Shown one piece after another: positions 19,081 to 27,878 of a stretch of DNA of 42,892 nt. This DNA is from Saccharomonospora sp. CUA-673. Lineage in GTDB: Bacteria > Actinomycetota > Actinomycetes > Mycobacteriales > Pseudonocardiaceae. The notes below the pieces were generated by a model, which saw only the letters and a program-made list of their open reading frames with translations, was not told the origin of the DNA and ran no database searches. Where the stretch lies: contig NZ_MKKE01000036.1 of the NCBI RefSeq assembly GCF_001942305.1, positions 1 through 42,892 on the forward strand, written 5' to 3'. A program made the translations under genes and the position numbers. How positions within the stretch are numbered: position 1 is the first letter of the stretch; every line of letters starts with the position of its first letter.

Positions 19081-19928
19081 TATCCCGCGATCCTCACCGT
19101 CGTGTCGGTCCCCCAGAGGGCGAACCCGACGAAGAAGTTGACCACCGCGACCGTCACGATCGACAGCCGCACAGCACGGCCGACGGCCACGCCGACGCCC
19201 GCGGGCCCGCCGCTGGCCTTGTAGCCGTAGTAGCAGTGCGTGAGGATGATCAAGACGGCGAAGATCAGCACCTTGATGAACGAATACAGCACGTCTTGCG
19301 GTGGCAGGAACATGTCGAAGTAGTGGTCATACGTGCCCGCGGACTGGCCGTAGATGTGGATGACCACCGCTCTCGACGCGATGTACGAGGCCATCAGGCC
19401 GATGATGTACAGCGGGATCACCGCGATGAACCCGGCGATGATCCGCGTCGTGACCAGGTACGGCAGGCTCGGCACCGCCATGACCTCGAGCGCGTCGATC
19501 TCCTCGGAGATCCGCATCGCGCCGAGCTGGGCGGTGAAGCCGGAACCGACCGTCGCCGACAGCGCCAGACCCGCGATCAACGGCGCGATCTCGCGCGTGT
19601 TGAAGAACGACGTCAGGAAGCCGGTGAACGCCGACGTACCGATCGAGTCCAGGGCCGAGAAGCCCTGCAGACCCACGAGCACACCGGTGAACAACGTCAG
19701 GCCGACCATCACGCCGACCGTGCCGCCGATCAGGGCCAGCGACCCCGAGCCGAAGCTCACCTCGGCCAGCAGGCGCAGCACTTCCTTGGAGTAGCGCCGG
19801 ATCGTCCGCGGCGCCCACGCCAGGGCGCGCATGTAGAAGGACATCTGGTCGCCGAGATCGTCCAGTGTCTCCAGTGGACGATTCGCGACATTCTTCGCAC
19901 GCTTGGTCGCGCGGCTCACGGTGGACAT
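19080..19928 (-). CDS. yrbEB: YrbE-family (MlaE) permease B of the Mce importer
   Basis: A 282-residue integral membrane protein of the MlaE/YrbE family. The conserved cytoplasmic coupling loop with the EQ-like helix is visible in GAMRISEEIDALEVMAVPSLPYLVTTR. About five to six membrane segments follow an N-terminal amphipathic part. It pairs with YrbEA to form the permease dimer driven by the MceG ATPase. Start ATG at 19928, four bases past the yrbEA stop. Confidence 0.92.
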   Translation of the reverse strand: MSTVSRATKRAKNVANRPLETLDDLGDQMSFYMRALAWAPRTIRRYSKEVLRLLAEVSFGSGSLALIGGTVGVMVGLTLFTGVLVGLQGFSALDSIGTSAFTGFLTSFFNTREIAPLIAGLALSATVGSGFTAQLGAMRISEEIDALEVMAVPSLPYLVTTRIIAGFIAVIPLYIIGLMASYIASRAVVIHIYGQSAGTYDHYFDMFLPPQDVLYSFIKVLIFAVLIILTHCYYGYKASGGPAGVGVAVGRAVRLSIVTVAVVNFFVGFALWGTDTTVRIAG

Positions 19929-19932
19929 CGGC

Positions 19933-20720
19933 TCAGCCCAACTTCGGCGGGACGAGCTGCAGGTAGATCAACGTGATGACGGTGTTGACCACGAACAGCA
20001 GCAGGAACGTGATGACGACGGACTGGTTGACCGCGTCCCCGACTCCCTTCGGACCGGGCGGCGGGTTCAGCCCGCGGTACGCGGCGACGACCGCGGCGAG
20101 GAACCCGAAGATGAGGCCTTGAGCTCGCCGACCCACAGGTCCGGCAACTGGGCCAAGGCAGAGAAGCTCGCCAGATATGCACCCGGCGTGCCGTCCTGCA
20201 GAATGACGTTGAAGAAGTAGCCACCGAGCACACCGATGACGCTGACCATGCCGTTGAGCAGGACCGCGACGAGCATGCACGCCAGCACCCGGGGCACCAC
20301 GAGGCGCTGCACGGCCGAGACGCCGAGCACCTCCATGGCATCGATCTCCTCGCGGATCGTCCGCGCGCCGATGTCGGCACAGATCGCCGAACCACCGGCA
20401 CCTGCCACGAGCAACGCCGTCACCAGCGGCGCGGCCTGCTGCACGGTCGCGAGCACACTGCCGGCACCCGTGTACGACTGCGCGCCCAGCTGGGTGGCGA
20501 TCGACCCGAACTGCAGCGAGATGATCGCGCCGAACGGGATCGCGACGAGCGCCGTCGGCAGGATCGTCACGCTCGCGATGAACCACGCCTGCTGGATGAA
20601 CTCCCGCACCTGGAACGGACGCTGGAAGATGCCGCGGAAGATGTCGAGGCCGAGAGCGAAGAGCTTGCCGGTCTCCCGAAGCATCCCGACGCCGGGGACG
20701 GTGCCGGCCCGAGCGCTCAT
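19933..20720 (-). CDS. yrbEA: YrbE-family (MlaE) permease A of the Mce importer (frameshift)
   Basis: The ATG at 20720 overlaps the mceG stop (ATGA). The first about 200 residues are intact, with the coupling motif GARTIREEIDAMEVLGVSAVQRLVVPR. After LPDLWVGELKA the read frame is lost, but the next frame continues the family sequence IFGFLAAVVAAYRGLNPPPGPKGVG and the last membrane helix, ending LQLVPPKLG at 19933. One extra base in the AAGGCCTCATC run (about 20113-20119) gives GELKALIFGF and a 262-residue protein, the usual length. As it stands the permease would lack its C-terminal helices and the importer would probably not work, so a sequencing error is more likely than a dead gene in an otherwise intact operon. 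Confidence 0.85.
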
Positions 20721-21868
20721 CGCCCGCCCCGCTGTGGCGGCATCCGGCGCGTCTGTCCGCCCTGGTCCGCGGGCCACTGCTGATCGGTGGGCAGGTTCGC
20801 CACGTCGTCGGTGGGCAGGTTGCCGCGGTGCGGCGGCAACGTCGAACCGGCCGTCACCGACGGCTCGGGGATGCCGTAGTGCCGACGCTCCTCCGGCGAC
20901 AGCGAGGCGATGATGCCCTCCTGCGCGGCGGCCGGCAGCGTGTGCAGGATCTGCACGACCCGGTCCTTGCGGCGCACAGCACCCTGCCGCACCGGCAGCC
21001 CGGGGGTGGGCTGCAGCTGCGGCACGATGCCGCGCACGTCCTCGGTGGACCCGTCGTGGTGCCCGCCGTCGGCCATGGCCTGCTCGAGCGCCATCTGCGC
21101 CGAGTCCTTCTCCTCGCTCATGCCGATCGGGCCGAGCCTGCGGCCGTTGAGGAACTGCTCCACGACCGGCTCGTCGGAGGTCAGCAGCACCTCGCGCGGC
21201 CCGAACATCACCAGCTCCTTGCGGAACAGCATGCCCAGGTTGTCCGGCACGGTCCGGGCGAGGTTGATGTTGTGGGTGACGATCAGGATCGTCGCGTCGA
21301 TCTGTGCGTTCAGGTCGATCAGCAGCTGCGACAGGTAGGCCGTGCGCACCGGGTCCAGACCCGAGTCCGGCTCGTCGCACAGGATGATCTCCGGGTCCAG
21401 CACGAGCGCGCGGGCCAGACCGGCGCGCTTGCGCATACCACCGGAGATCTCACCGGGAAGCTTGTCGTCGGCGCCCGCCAGACCGGTCATGTCCAGTTTG
21501 TCGAGCACGATGTTGCGAATCTCGGTTTCCGACTTCTTCGTGTGTTCCCGCAGCGGGAACGCGACGTTGTCGTAGAGATTCATCGAGCCGAACAGCGCGC
21601 CGTCCTGGAACAGCACGCCGAAAAGCTTGCGGGTCTCGTAGAGCTGACGCTCCGAGCAGGTGACGATGTCCGTGCCGTTGATGACGCACGAACCCTTGTC
21701 GGGTTTGAGCAGGCCGATCATCGACTTCAGGAACACCGACTTGCCCGTACCCGACGGCCCGAGCATCACCGACACCTCTCCAGGCGGCAGGTTCAGCGTC
21801 ACGTCCCGCCAGATGGCCTGCTTGCCGAAGGACTTCGTCAAGCCCTCGATGACCACCTCGGCACCCAT
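20717..21868 (-). CDS. mceG: MceG/Mkl ATP-binding protein of the Mce importer
   Basis: A 383-residue ABC ATPase. Walker A GPSGTGKS, signature SGGMRKR, Walker B IILCDEPDSGLD and switch His in VTHN are all present, so it should be active. The ATG at 21868 has an AGGAGG site 5 nt upstream and begins MGAEVVIEGLTKSFGKQ like Mkl proteins; an in-frame ATG at 21922 has no such site. The C-terminal about 130 residues form the extra domain typical of MceG, ending in a low-complexity Pro/Gln/Arg tail. It is the first gene of the mce operon, which is notable because MceG is unlinked to mce operons in mycobacteria. Confidence 0.92.
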   Translation of the reverse strand: MGAEVVIEGLTKSFGKQAIWRDVTLNLPPGEVSVMLGPSGTGKSVFLKSMIGLLKPDKGSCVINGTDIVTCSERQLYETRKLFGVLFQDGALFGSMNLYDNVAFPLREHTKKSETEIRNIVLDKLDMTGLAGADDKLPGEISGGMRKRAGLARALVLDPEIILCDEPDSGLDPVRTAYLSQLLIDLNAQIDATILIVTHNINLARTVPDNLGMLFRKELVMFGPREVLLTSDEPVVEQFLNGRRLGPIGMSEEKDSAQMALEQAMADGGHHDGSTEDVRGIVPQLQPTPGLPVRQGAVRRKDRVVQILHTLPAAAQEGIIASLSPEERRHYGIPEPSVTAGSTLPPHRGNLPTDDVANLPTDQQWPADQGGQTRRMPPQRGGR

Positions 21869-22168
21869 CGCACCCTCCTGGAGCGGTTCCGCGGCCGCGG
21901 ATAGCGGGTGCTGCGTGTTCACCAGGCAGCACCGCCATGTCCACAGCGTCTTCCTTCTACGAGCAACGAACGAAGCCCGTATAAGTTACTCACTGGTTCA
22001 CACCCGAATGCAGCACCTGGGTGAGTCGACCTCACGCAGTGTGTGTCGATCCGGGTGTGATGTGGGACTGCAAGGTAACCCACGGCGTGACGCGGCGACG
22101 AGGTGCCGGTCGACGAATGTGAGAAGCCGACACGGCGTGTGATCGGGCGCACATGGCACAACAACGAA
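21869..22168 (-). promoter_or_regulatory. mce operon upstream region with candidate promoters
   Basis: No gene is seen in this interval. On the minus strand TACCTT (22072-22077) fits a -10 box, inside a weak GTGGG-N12-CCCAC dyad (22062-22083), but no good -35 accompanies it. Closer to mceG, TAACTT within AGTGAGTAACTTATACGG (about 21976-21993) is another -10-like site. Either would leave an untranslated leader of roughly 100-200 nt. The assignment of the true promoter is uncertain. Confidence 0.3.
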
Positions 22169-22205
22169 AAAGCGGGCGGACATCGCGTGGATGTCCGCCC
22201 GCTTT
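22169..22205 (-). terminator. Terminator of rplJ-rplL
   Basis: A perfect 16-bp stem (22169-22184 with 22190-22205) and a 5-nt loop, followed on the minus strand by TTTTTCG: a classical intrinsic terminator 38 bp beyond the rplL stop. Confidence 0.9.
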
Positions 22206-22242
22206 CGCGATGCGATCTGCGCCCCTGCACCAGGCGCGGGGA

Positions 22243-22638
22243 TCACTTCAGCGAGACCTTGCCGCCGGCCTCTTCGAGCTTGGTCTTGGCGGCCTCGGCG
22301 GCCTCCTTGTCGACCTTCTCGAGCAGGGCCTTCGGGGCGCCCTCGACGAGCTCCTTGGCCTCCTTCAGGCCGAGGCCCGAGATGACCTCGCGCACGACCT
22401 TGATGACCTGGATCTTCTTGTCGCCGGCGTCCTCGAGGACGACGTCGAACTCGTCCTGCTCCTCGGCGGCGGCGGCGCCGGCGTCGCCCGCACCCGGGGC
22501 GGCGGCCACGACCTGGGCGGCCGGGGCGGCGGCGGTGACGTCGAAGGTCTCCTCGAACTTCGTCACGAACTCGGACAGCTCAAGCAGCGTCAGCTCCTTG
22601 AAGGCGTCGAGCAGTTCGTCGGTGCTCATCTTCGCCAT
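22243..22638 (-). CDS. rplL: 50S ribosomal protein L7/L12
   Basis: A 131-residue stalk protein. The N-terminal dimerisation domain ([24 protein letters not shown]), the flexible Ala/Gly-rich hinge (about residues 35-60) and the C-terminal factor-binding domain ([32 protein letters not shown]) are complete. Dimers bind L10 and recruit translation GTPases. It lies 51 bp after rplJ and is followed by a strong terminator. Confidence 0.97.
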   Translation of the reverse strand: MAKMSTDELLDAFKELTLLELSEFVTKFEETFDVTAAAPAAQVVAAAPGAGDAGAAAAEEQDEFDVVLEDAGDKKIQVIKVVREVISGLGLKEAKELVEGAPKALLEKVDKEAAEAAKTKLEEAGGKVSLK

Positions 22639-22689
22639 GGTGGCGTTCCTTCCTTGCGATCGACTCTGGAGTCGGGGTGGGTGGTGTGA

Positions 22690-23229
22690 TCAGCTCTCGG
22701 CGTCGGAGCCGGATTCGGACTTCTGCTTGTCCTCGAGCGCGGCGGCGGCGCGGGCCATCTTCGACAGCGGCGCCTGGAACAGCGACGCGGCCTCGGACAG
22801 CTTGGCCTTGAACGCGCCCGCCGCCTTCGACAGCAGCACGTCGCGGCTCTCGAGTTCGGCAAGCTTCTCGATCTCGCTCACGCTCATCGGACGGCCATCC
22901 ATGTAGCCGCCCTTGATGACGAGGGCTTCGTTGTCCTTCGCGAAGTTCTTCAGCGCCTTCGCGGCGTCGACCGGCTCACCTTCGACGAAGGCGATCGCGG
23001 TCGGCCCGACGAAGAGCTCGGTGACCTCGTTGACGCCCACCTCTTCGGCGGCACGCTTGGCGAGGGTGTTCTTCGCGACCCGGTACTTCACGGTGGGGCC
23101 GAGAGCGCGGCGCAGCTCACCGAGCTTGGACACGGAGAGGCCGGAGTACTCGGTGATGACCGTGGCCGAGCTGTTGCGGAAGGAGTCCGCAATCTCGGCG
23201 ACCGCCTCAACCTTCTCGGGCTTCGCCAT
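22690..23229 (-). CDS. rplJ: 50S ribosomal protein L10
   Basis: A 179-residue protein anchoring the L7/L12 stalk to 23S rRNA. The N-terminal rRNA-binding part (residues 1-130) has the family sequence [19 protein letters not shown] and [13 protein letters not shown]; the C-terminal helix that binds L7/L12 dimers ends with a charged tail. L10 normally represses its own operon by binding the leader, and a leader of about 225 nt is present here. Confidence 0.97.
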   Translation of the reverse strand: MAKPEKVEAVAEIADSFRNSSATVITEYSGLSVSKLGELRRALGPTVKYRVAKNTLAKRAAEEVGVNEVTELFVGPTAIAFVEGEPVDAAKALKNFAKDNEALVIKGGYMDGRPMSVSEIEKLAELESRDVLLSKAAGAFKAKLSEAASLFQAPLSKMARAAAALEDKQKSESGSDAES

Positions 23230-23454
23230 GGTCGCCTCCTCTCTTGGCTGGTGACCACTGGCGCCCCGGACTCACCCGGAAACGACGAAACGCCCCGGCG
23301 CGGCGGGCACAGGGGCCGGCGCAGCAAGCACGGGGCGTCGATACACGCGGGTGGCGCGTAGGATCCTCGTTCCTCCTGCGCGGGCCGCCGCCTGCGTGGG
23401 CGGGCCTTCGTTCCCGAGGAAACCCGGGAAGACCAGCGGTCTTCGGTAGAACCG
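23230..23454 (-). promoter_or_regulatory. L10-type mRNA leader of rplJ-rplL
   Basis: A structured leader of about 225 nt between a -10 box and the rplJ start. On the transcript it opens with the hairpin GAAGACC-GCT-GGTCTTC (23428-23444) and then GC-rich paired segments, including CGCAGGAGGAACGAGGATCCTACGCG. A long-range 8-bp pair (ACGCCCCG at 23290-23297 with CGGGGCGT at 23331-23338, plus strand) lies nearer the gene. Position, size and structure fit the ribosomal protein L10 leader family, by which free L10 represses translation. A covariance-model search would settle the exact limits. Confidence 0.65.
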
Positions 23455-23460
23455 CGAACA

Positions 23461-23466
23461 ACTATA
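23461..23466 (-). promoter_or_regulatory. Candidate -10 box for rplJ-rplL
   Basis: TATAGT on the minus strand, close to the TATAAT consensus, with the expected start of transcription at about 23454, just before the leader hairpin. I see no convincing -35 box. Confidence 0.5.
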
Positions 23467-23569
23467 CGCGCCGGTCACGGTCCCGCCGCAGGAGGGTGCC
23501 CCCGGCCGAATCCGCGACCGGTTCGCGAGCCGTTCCCGGTCGCGGACCGTGAGCAGGCATCATGGGCGC

Positions 23570-24651
23570 GTGACGGAGCACAGGCCCGAGGACCACGGAC
23601 CGCAGGGGCAGGACGCACACGGCGCCGAGCCCGGCCCGGCAGACACCCCGACCCCACCGTCGGGCATCGAGCCGCCGGGCACCGAGACGCCCGGTACCGA
23701 ACCGCCGAGCACCGAGCGTCCGGTGCCGAGACGCCGGGGACCGAGATCCAGCCTGCCCGCGCCGCCGGCGGCGAGCCGACCGCGCAGTCGGCCGAGCAGC
23801 CGGTCGACCCGGAACAGCTGCGCCAGTTCCAGCAGTTCCAACAGTTCCAGGAGTTCCTCAAGTTCCAGCAGGCCCAGCAGGAACAGGGCGGCTCGGTGGT
23901 CCCGTCCCCGCAGCACCCGCCCGCACCGCACCCCGGCCCGCAGTACCCCGCGCCGCACTACCCCGAACAGCAGTACCCGCCGCAGCAGCCGGGGGCGCAC
24001 GGCAGCGTCGCGACGACGAACCCGCAGGAGCTCGAACCGCGTCCGCCCCGGCGGCGACGCAAACCCCCGCGGTGGCTGGTGTGGCTGGGTAAGAAGGTCC
24101 TGGCGTGGCTGATCGCGTTCCTGCTCCTGGCGATCGCGGCGACGTGGGCCTACAACCACTTCTTCGGCGACTCGGGCGCCGGGCAGACCACCGAGGAGTA
24201 CGCCGAGCACGGCGGCGGCACCTACCGCACGAACGAGCTGCTCTCGGACGAGCCCTACGAGGCGGTCCGGCAGGTCTACGACGCGATCGCCCAGACCGAC
24301 CCGGAGACCGGCGGCCCGCTGGTGCCGCAGGCGTGCGGCCGGTTCGCCGAACGGACGCAGCAGACCTTCGCCGAGAACCTCGGCCACGCCGACTGCCGCG
24401 AGGCGGTGCGGGCGCTGCACGAGGAGGTCACGCACGTCAACGACTACGCCGAGTCGATCTTCACGCGCGGCTACCTGCCGACGTCGGAGCAGGAGCGCAT
24501 CGACTCGTGCTCGTTCACGATCTCCGGCGGCCCCGCGCTCGGCGTGTTCGTCGTGGAGAAGCAGGACCACGCGGGCCAGTGGCTGATCACCGGCCACGAA
24601 CCGGGCCCGGAGAACTGCCCCGCCCCGCCGGCACCGCAGCCGAGCAACTGA
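23570..24651 (+). CDS. Hypothetical one-TM membrane protein with Gln-rich region (frameshift)
   Basis: Not a family I can name. The N-terminus is Pro/Glu/Thr-rich with repeats of the type PPGTETPGTE. Then comes a Gln/Phe-rich stretch (QFQQFQQFQEFLKFQQAQQ) and a Pro/Gln/Tyr-rich segment, a basic run RRRRKPPR, one membrane helix (VLAWLIAFLLLAIAATWA) and an external domain with cysteines in QACGRF, HADCREA and DSCSF. The frame breaks near 23718-23726: GRTGCCG-like Arg-rich sequence replaces the repeat. One added G gives RPGAETPGTEIQP and joins the frames into about 360 residues. GTG start at 23570, preceded by CATCAT 6 nt upstream, suggesting a leaderless transcript. It is antiparallel to, and inserted between, rplA and rplJ. 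Confidence 0.65.
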
Positions 24652-24656
24652 CCGGG

Positions 24657-24705
24657 CGCCGCAGAACACCAACACGGCGACGTGGGGTGCTGACACGGCG
24701 AAAGG
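24657..24705. repeat. 21-bp repeat array C (one full and two partial units)
   Basis: One full 21-bp unit at 24669-24689 (begins CCAACACGGCGACG), a partial copy before it and a partial CTGACACGGCG copy after it. The array starts just past the stop codon of the hypothetical gene and runs into the terminator hairpin. The full unit is identical to the fifth unit of array B (1780-1800). Confidence 0.8.
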
Positions 24706-24739
24706 GGCGGCCCACCCTGTCGGGTGGACCGCCCCTTTC
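24700..24739. terminator. Bidirectional terminator between the hypothetical gene and rplA
   Basis: An 11-bp plus 6-bp stem with one mismatched pair (GAAAGGGGCGG-C-CCACCC with its complement) and a TGTC loop. On the minus strand it ends the secE-nusG-rplK-rplA unit 30 bp past rplA; on the plus strand it ends the hypothetical gene. Confidence 0.85.
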
Positions 24740-24768
24740 GGTGTGTCAGTGCGCTCGGTGGCCGAGCG

Positions 24769-25488
24769 TCAGACCGCGGCGTCCTCGGAGAGGAGGTCGC
24801 GGGTACGCGTCGGGTCGACCGGGATGCCCGGGCCCATCGTCGTCGCGAAGGTGACCTTCTTGACGTAACGGCCCTTGGCGGCCGACGGCTTCGCACGCAG
24901 GATCTCGTCGAGCGCCGCGGCGTAGTTCTCCACGAGCTTCTCGGTGTCGAACGAGGCCTTGCCGATCGCCATGTGCAGGTTCGACTGCTTGTCGACGCGG
25001 AAGCTGACCTTACCGCCCTTGATCTCCGAGACGGCCTTGGTGACGTCCGGGGTGACGGTGCCGGTCTTCGGGTTCGGCATCAGGCCACGCGGGCCCAGAA
25101 CGCGGGCCACGCGGCCCACCTTCGCCATCTGGTCGGGAGTCGCGATCGCGGCGTCGAACTCGAGCCAGCCACCCTGGATGCGCTCGATGAGGTCGTCGGA
25201 ACCGACCACGTCGGCACCGGCGGCTTCGGCCTCGGCGGCCTTGTCACCGGTGGCGAAAACAGCGACGCGGACGGTTTTACCCGTGCCGTGCGGCAGGTTC
25301 ACGGTGCCGCGGACCATCTGGTCCGCCTTGCGGGGGTCGACGCCGAGCCGCATCGCGACCTCGACCGTGGCGTCCATCTTGACGTTGGACGTCTCCTTGG
25401 CCAACTTCACCGCGTCGAGCGGCGCGTACAGCCTGGTCTGGTCAATGAGCTCGGCGGCCTTGCGATAGGCCTTGCTGCGCTTGGTCAT
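24769..25488 (-). CDS. rplA: 50S ribosomal protein L1
   Basis: A 239-residue protein of the L1 stalk, which moves E-site tRNA. Family sequence is complete: [16 protein letters not shown], the rRNA-contact region [17 protein letters not shown], and the highly conserved [22 protein letters not shown]. It lies 94 bp after rplK; the gap has two small hairpins (GGGCCA/TGGCCC and GGCCTC/GAGGCC). In many bacteria L1 represses translation of the L11-L1 message. Confidence 0.97.
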   Translation of the reverse strand: MTKRSKAYRKAAELIDQTRLYAPLDAVKLAKETSNVKMDATVEVAMRLGVDPRKADQMVRGTVNLPHGTGKTVRVAVFATGDKAAEAEAAGADVVGSDDLIERIQGGWLEFDAAIATPDQMAKVGRVARVLGPRGLMPNPKTGTVTPDVTKAVSEIKGGKVSFRVDKQSNLHMAIGKASFDTEKLVENYAAALDEILRAKPSAAKGRYVKKVTFATTMGPGIPVDPTRTRDLLSEDAAV

Positions 25489-25582
25489 GCTCTGTCCTTC
25501 GAATGCTGAGGTGGATCAGTTGTGGTGCGGGCCAGCGCCTGGCCCTTCCACGGCGGGGCCTCGCTGCTGAGGCCGGCGCGAC

Positions 25583-26014
25583 TTACTCGACGGTCAGACC
25601 CATCGACCGGGCGGTCCCGGCGATGATCTTGGCGGCCTGGTCGGTGTCGTAGGCGTTGAGGTCGGACTTCTTGGTCTCGGCGATCTCGCGCACCTGGTCC
25701 ATCGTGACCTTGCCGACCTTGGTCTTGTGCGGCTCGCCGCTGCCCTTGTCGATGCCCGCGGCCTTCAGCAGCAGCTTCGCGGCCGGCGGCGTCTTGAGCT
25801 TGAAGTCGAACGAGCGGTCCTCGTACACGGAGATCTCGACCGGCACGACGTTGCCACGCTGGTTCTCCGTGGCCGCGTTGTACGCCTTGCAGAACTCCAT
25901 GATGTTGACGCCGTGCTGACCGAGCGCGGGGCCAACCGGGGGCGCCGGGTTCGCGGCGCCCGCCTGGATCTGCAGCTTGATGATCGCTGCAAGCTTCTTC
26001 TTCTTGGGTGGCAT
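25583..26014 (-). CDS. rplK: 50S ribosomal protein L11
   Basis: A 143-residue protein of the GTPase-associated centre. The N-terminal domain ([34 protein letters not shown]) and C-terminal rRNA-binding domain ([25 protein letters not shown]) are complete. It is co-oriented with nusG upstream (80 bp) and rplA downstream, the standard order. Confidence 0.97.
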   Translation of the reverse strand: MPPKKKKLAAIIKLQIQAGAANPAPPVGPALGQHGVNIMEFCKAYNAATENQRGNVVPVEISVYEDRSFDFKLKTPPAAKLLLKAAGIDKGSGEPHKTKVGKVTMDQVREIAETKKSDLNAYDTDQAAKIIAGTARSMGLTVE

Positions 26015-26094
26015 TTCCGTTTCCTAGTTCAGCGTTGCTCTCCCCACGCACCTGCCGTGGCGCGGGGGCCTTCCGGTCGCCGCTGGAGCGACCG

Positions 26095-27006
26095 TCAGAT
26101 CTTGGAGACCTGGTTGAACGACAGCTCGACCGGCGTCTCGCGGCCGAAGATCGACACCAGGACCTTCAGCTTCTGGCCACCGGCGTCGACCTCGCTGATC
26201 GTCGCGGGCAGCGTCGCGAACGGACCGTCCATGACGGTGACCGATTCGCCGACCTCGAAGTCCACCTCGACCGCGGACGTCGACGACGTGGCCTCGGCCT
26301 GCGAGCCCGCCGCGGCGGGTTCGCTCTTGGCCGCCTTCGCCGGCGCCTCCTTCTCGACCTGCGGCGCGAGGAACTTCAGCACCTCGTTCAGCGTGATCGG
26401 TGAGGGGCTCGATGTCGCGCCCACGAAACCGGTCACCCCGGGCGTGTTGCGCACGGCGCTCCACGACTGGTCGTTGAGCTCCATGCGGACCAGGATGTAG
26501 CCGGGCAGAACCTTACGGTTCACCTGCTTGCGCTGGCCGTTCTTGATCTCGGTGACCTCTTCGGTCGGAACCTCGATCTGGAAGATGTAGTCCTCGACGT
26601 CGAGCGTCTGCGTACGCGTCTCGAGGTTGTTCTTCACGCGGTTCTCGTAGCCGGCGTACGAGTGCACGACGTACCACTCGCCGGGCAGCGACGAGAGCTC
26701 GGCGCGGAGCTTGGCGACCGGGTCGAGCTCCTCCTCGGGCTCGGCGGCGTCGTCCGTGGTGTCCGTGGTGTCCGTGGCTTCCGCGGTGTCGGCGGTGTCC
26801 GCAGCGTCGGGAGTGTCCGTGGCGGCCGCAGTGTCCTCGGCGGCGGCAGCGTCCTCGGCCGGCTCAGCAGCTTCGGCGGGGTCGGCAGCCGACGACTCGA
26901 CCGCCGACGTCGTCTCAGCGGCGTCGGCACCGTCGACCGTCTCGACAGTCTCAGCAGCCTCGGTGGCCGCGAGCACCTGCTCGTCTGAGCCGTTCTCGGA
27001 GGTCAC
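26095..27006 (-). CDS. nusG: Transcription antitermination/termination factor NusG
   Basis: A 303-residue NusG. Residues 1-115 are an acidic, Ala/Asp/Thr-rich extension built from imperfect short repeats (for example [23 protein letters not shown]). The NGN domain follows ([22 protein letters not shown] ... [19 protein letters not shown]), then a linker with an Ala/Ser-rich insert, and the C-terminal KOW domain ([22 protein letters not shown]). It binds RNA polymerase and links it to Rho or the ribosome. Start GTG at 27006 with AGGACGG upstream; a further upstream ATG in the same frame lacks support. Long acidic N-termini are common in actinobacterial NusG. Confidence 0.95.
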   Translation of the reverse strand: MTSENGSDEQVLAATEAAETVETVDGADAAETTSAVESSAADPAEAAEPAEDAAAAEDTAAATDTPDAADTADTAEATDTTDTTDDAAEPEEELDPVAKLRAELSSLPGEWYVVHSYAGYENRVKNNLETRTQTLDVEDYIFQIEVPTEEVTEIKNGQRKQVNRKVLPGYILVRMELNDQSWSAVRNTPGVTGFVGATSSPSPITLNEVLKFLAPQVEKEAPAKAAKSEPAAAGSQAEATSSTSAVEVDFEVGESVTVMDGPFATLPATISEVDAGGQKLKVLVSIFGRETPVELSFNQVSKI

Positions 27007-27087
27007 TTTCCGTCCTCTCAGTTGATCGCGTGTGCGGTGACGGGCGCGACCGATCGCCCCCGCCACCTGCGCGGCCTGGCCAGGGCG

Positions 27088-27516
27088 TCAGTCGCCGAAT
27101 ACGAAGTCGACTCCCTGCAGGAAGACGAAATCGAGCAGGTAGACCAGGGCGATCATGAAGGCCACGAACACCAGCACCACGGCCGTGTAGGTGACCATCT
27201 GCTTACGGGTCGGCCAGATGACCTTCCCGAGCTCGCCCCAGACCTCGCGGAGGAACAGCACCATGCGGCCGAAGAGCGAACGCTTGTCGACCGTGGCCGT
27301 TCCGCCCCGCTTGGTCGTCGACCGGTCCTTGCCCGACGTCTTGCCGTCGGGGCCGGAACCGGCCTTGCCCTTGGGAGCAGACTTACCCGCTTTGGCGTCA
27401 CTGCCCGTGCCGGCGCGGGCAGCGTCGCGTCGCTCGCGGCGAGCCGCGGCGCCACTCGGACGGGAGCTGGAGCTCTTCTGCTCCTTCTCCTTGTCCTTCT
27501 CGCCGTCCTCGCTCAC
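27088..27516 (-). CDS. secE: Preprotein translocase subunit SecE
   Basis: A 142-residue SecE: a Lys/Ser/Gly-rich cytoplasmic extension (residues 1-80), the conserved amphipathic helix [20 protein letters not shown], and one membrane helix (about 108-130). It clamps SecY in the protein-export channel. GTG start at 27516 with GAGGAG 7 nt upstream. It is the first protein gene of the unit secE-nusG-rplK-rplA and lies directly after tRNA-Trp, the usual actinobacterial order. Confidence 0.95.
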   Translation of the reverse strand: MSEDGEKDKEKEQKSSSSRPSGAAARRERRDAARAGTGSDAKAGKSAPKGKAGSGPDGKTSGKDRSTTKRGGTATVDKRSLFGRMVLFLREVWGELGKVIWPTRKQMVTYTAVVLVFVAFMIALVYLLDFVFLQGVDFVFGD

Positions 27517-27550
27517 GAGTCACTCCTCTGCCTCACCTGACACGTCAACG

Positions 27551-27623
27551 CAGGGGCGACAGGACTCGAACCTGCGACCTGCGGTTTTGGAGACCGCTGC
27601 TCTACCAACTGAGCTACACCCCT
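27551..27623 (-). tRNA. tRNA-Trp (CCA)
   Basis: A 73-nt cloverleaf with acceptor AGGGGTG/CGCCCCT, D arm AGCTCAGTTGGTAGAGC, anticodon loop CTCCAAA (anticodon CCA), and T arm with GGTTCGAATCC. The 3' CCA is not encoded. It sits 34 bp before secE. Confidence 0.97.
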
Positions 27624-27878
27624 TCGAACGTTCTGCTTGCTCGTCGCCGCCCATCCGATCGCGTGGACGAGGGCAGGAGCAACCGTCGAACGTTCCAAGT
27701 GCAGAAGTCTACGGCAAGGGTGATCGCGCTCTGCAACCGAGCCCCTTCTGGCCGTCGGCGCCGGCGGCAACCGGCCGCGAACCGGCCGACGACCAGCCGA
27801 CGACCGGCCGAGGACCACCGCACTGATCCGCGTCGGCCCAGAGCATCCCCGGCGCCGTACGCGTGGAAAACTGTAGCC

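Noticed and set aside
19933..20720. Calling yrbEA and mceE true pseudogenes
   Set aside because: Both full families are preserved on either side of a single base, the operon is otherwise intact, and similar one-base losses hit essential rpoB; error is more likely.
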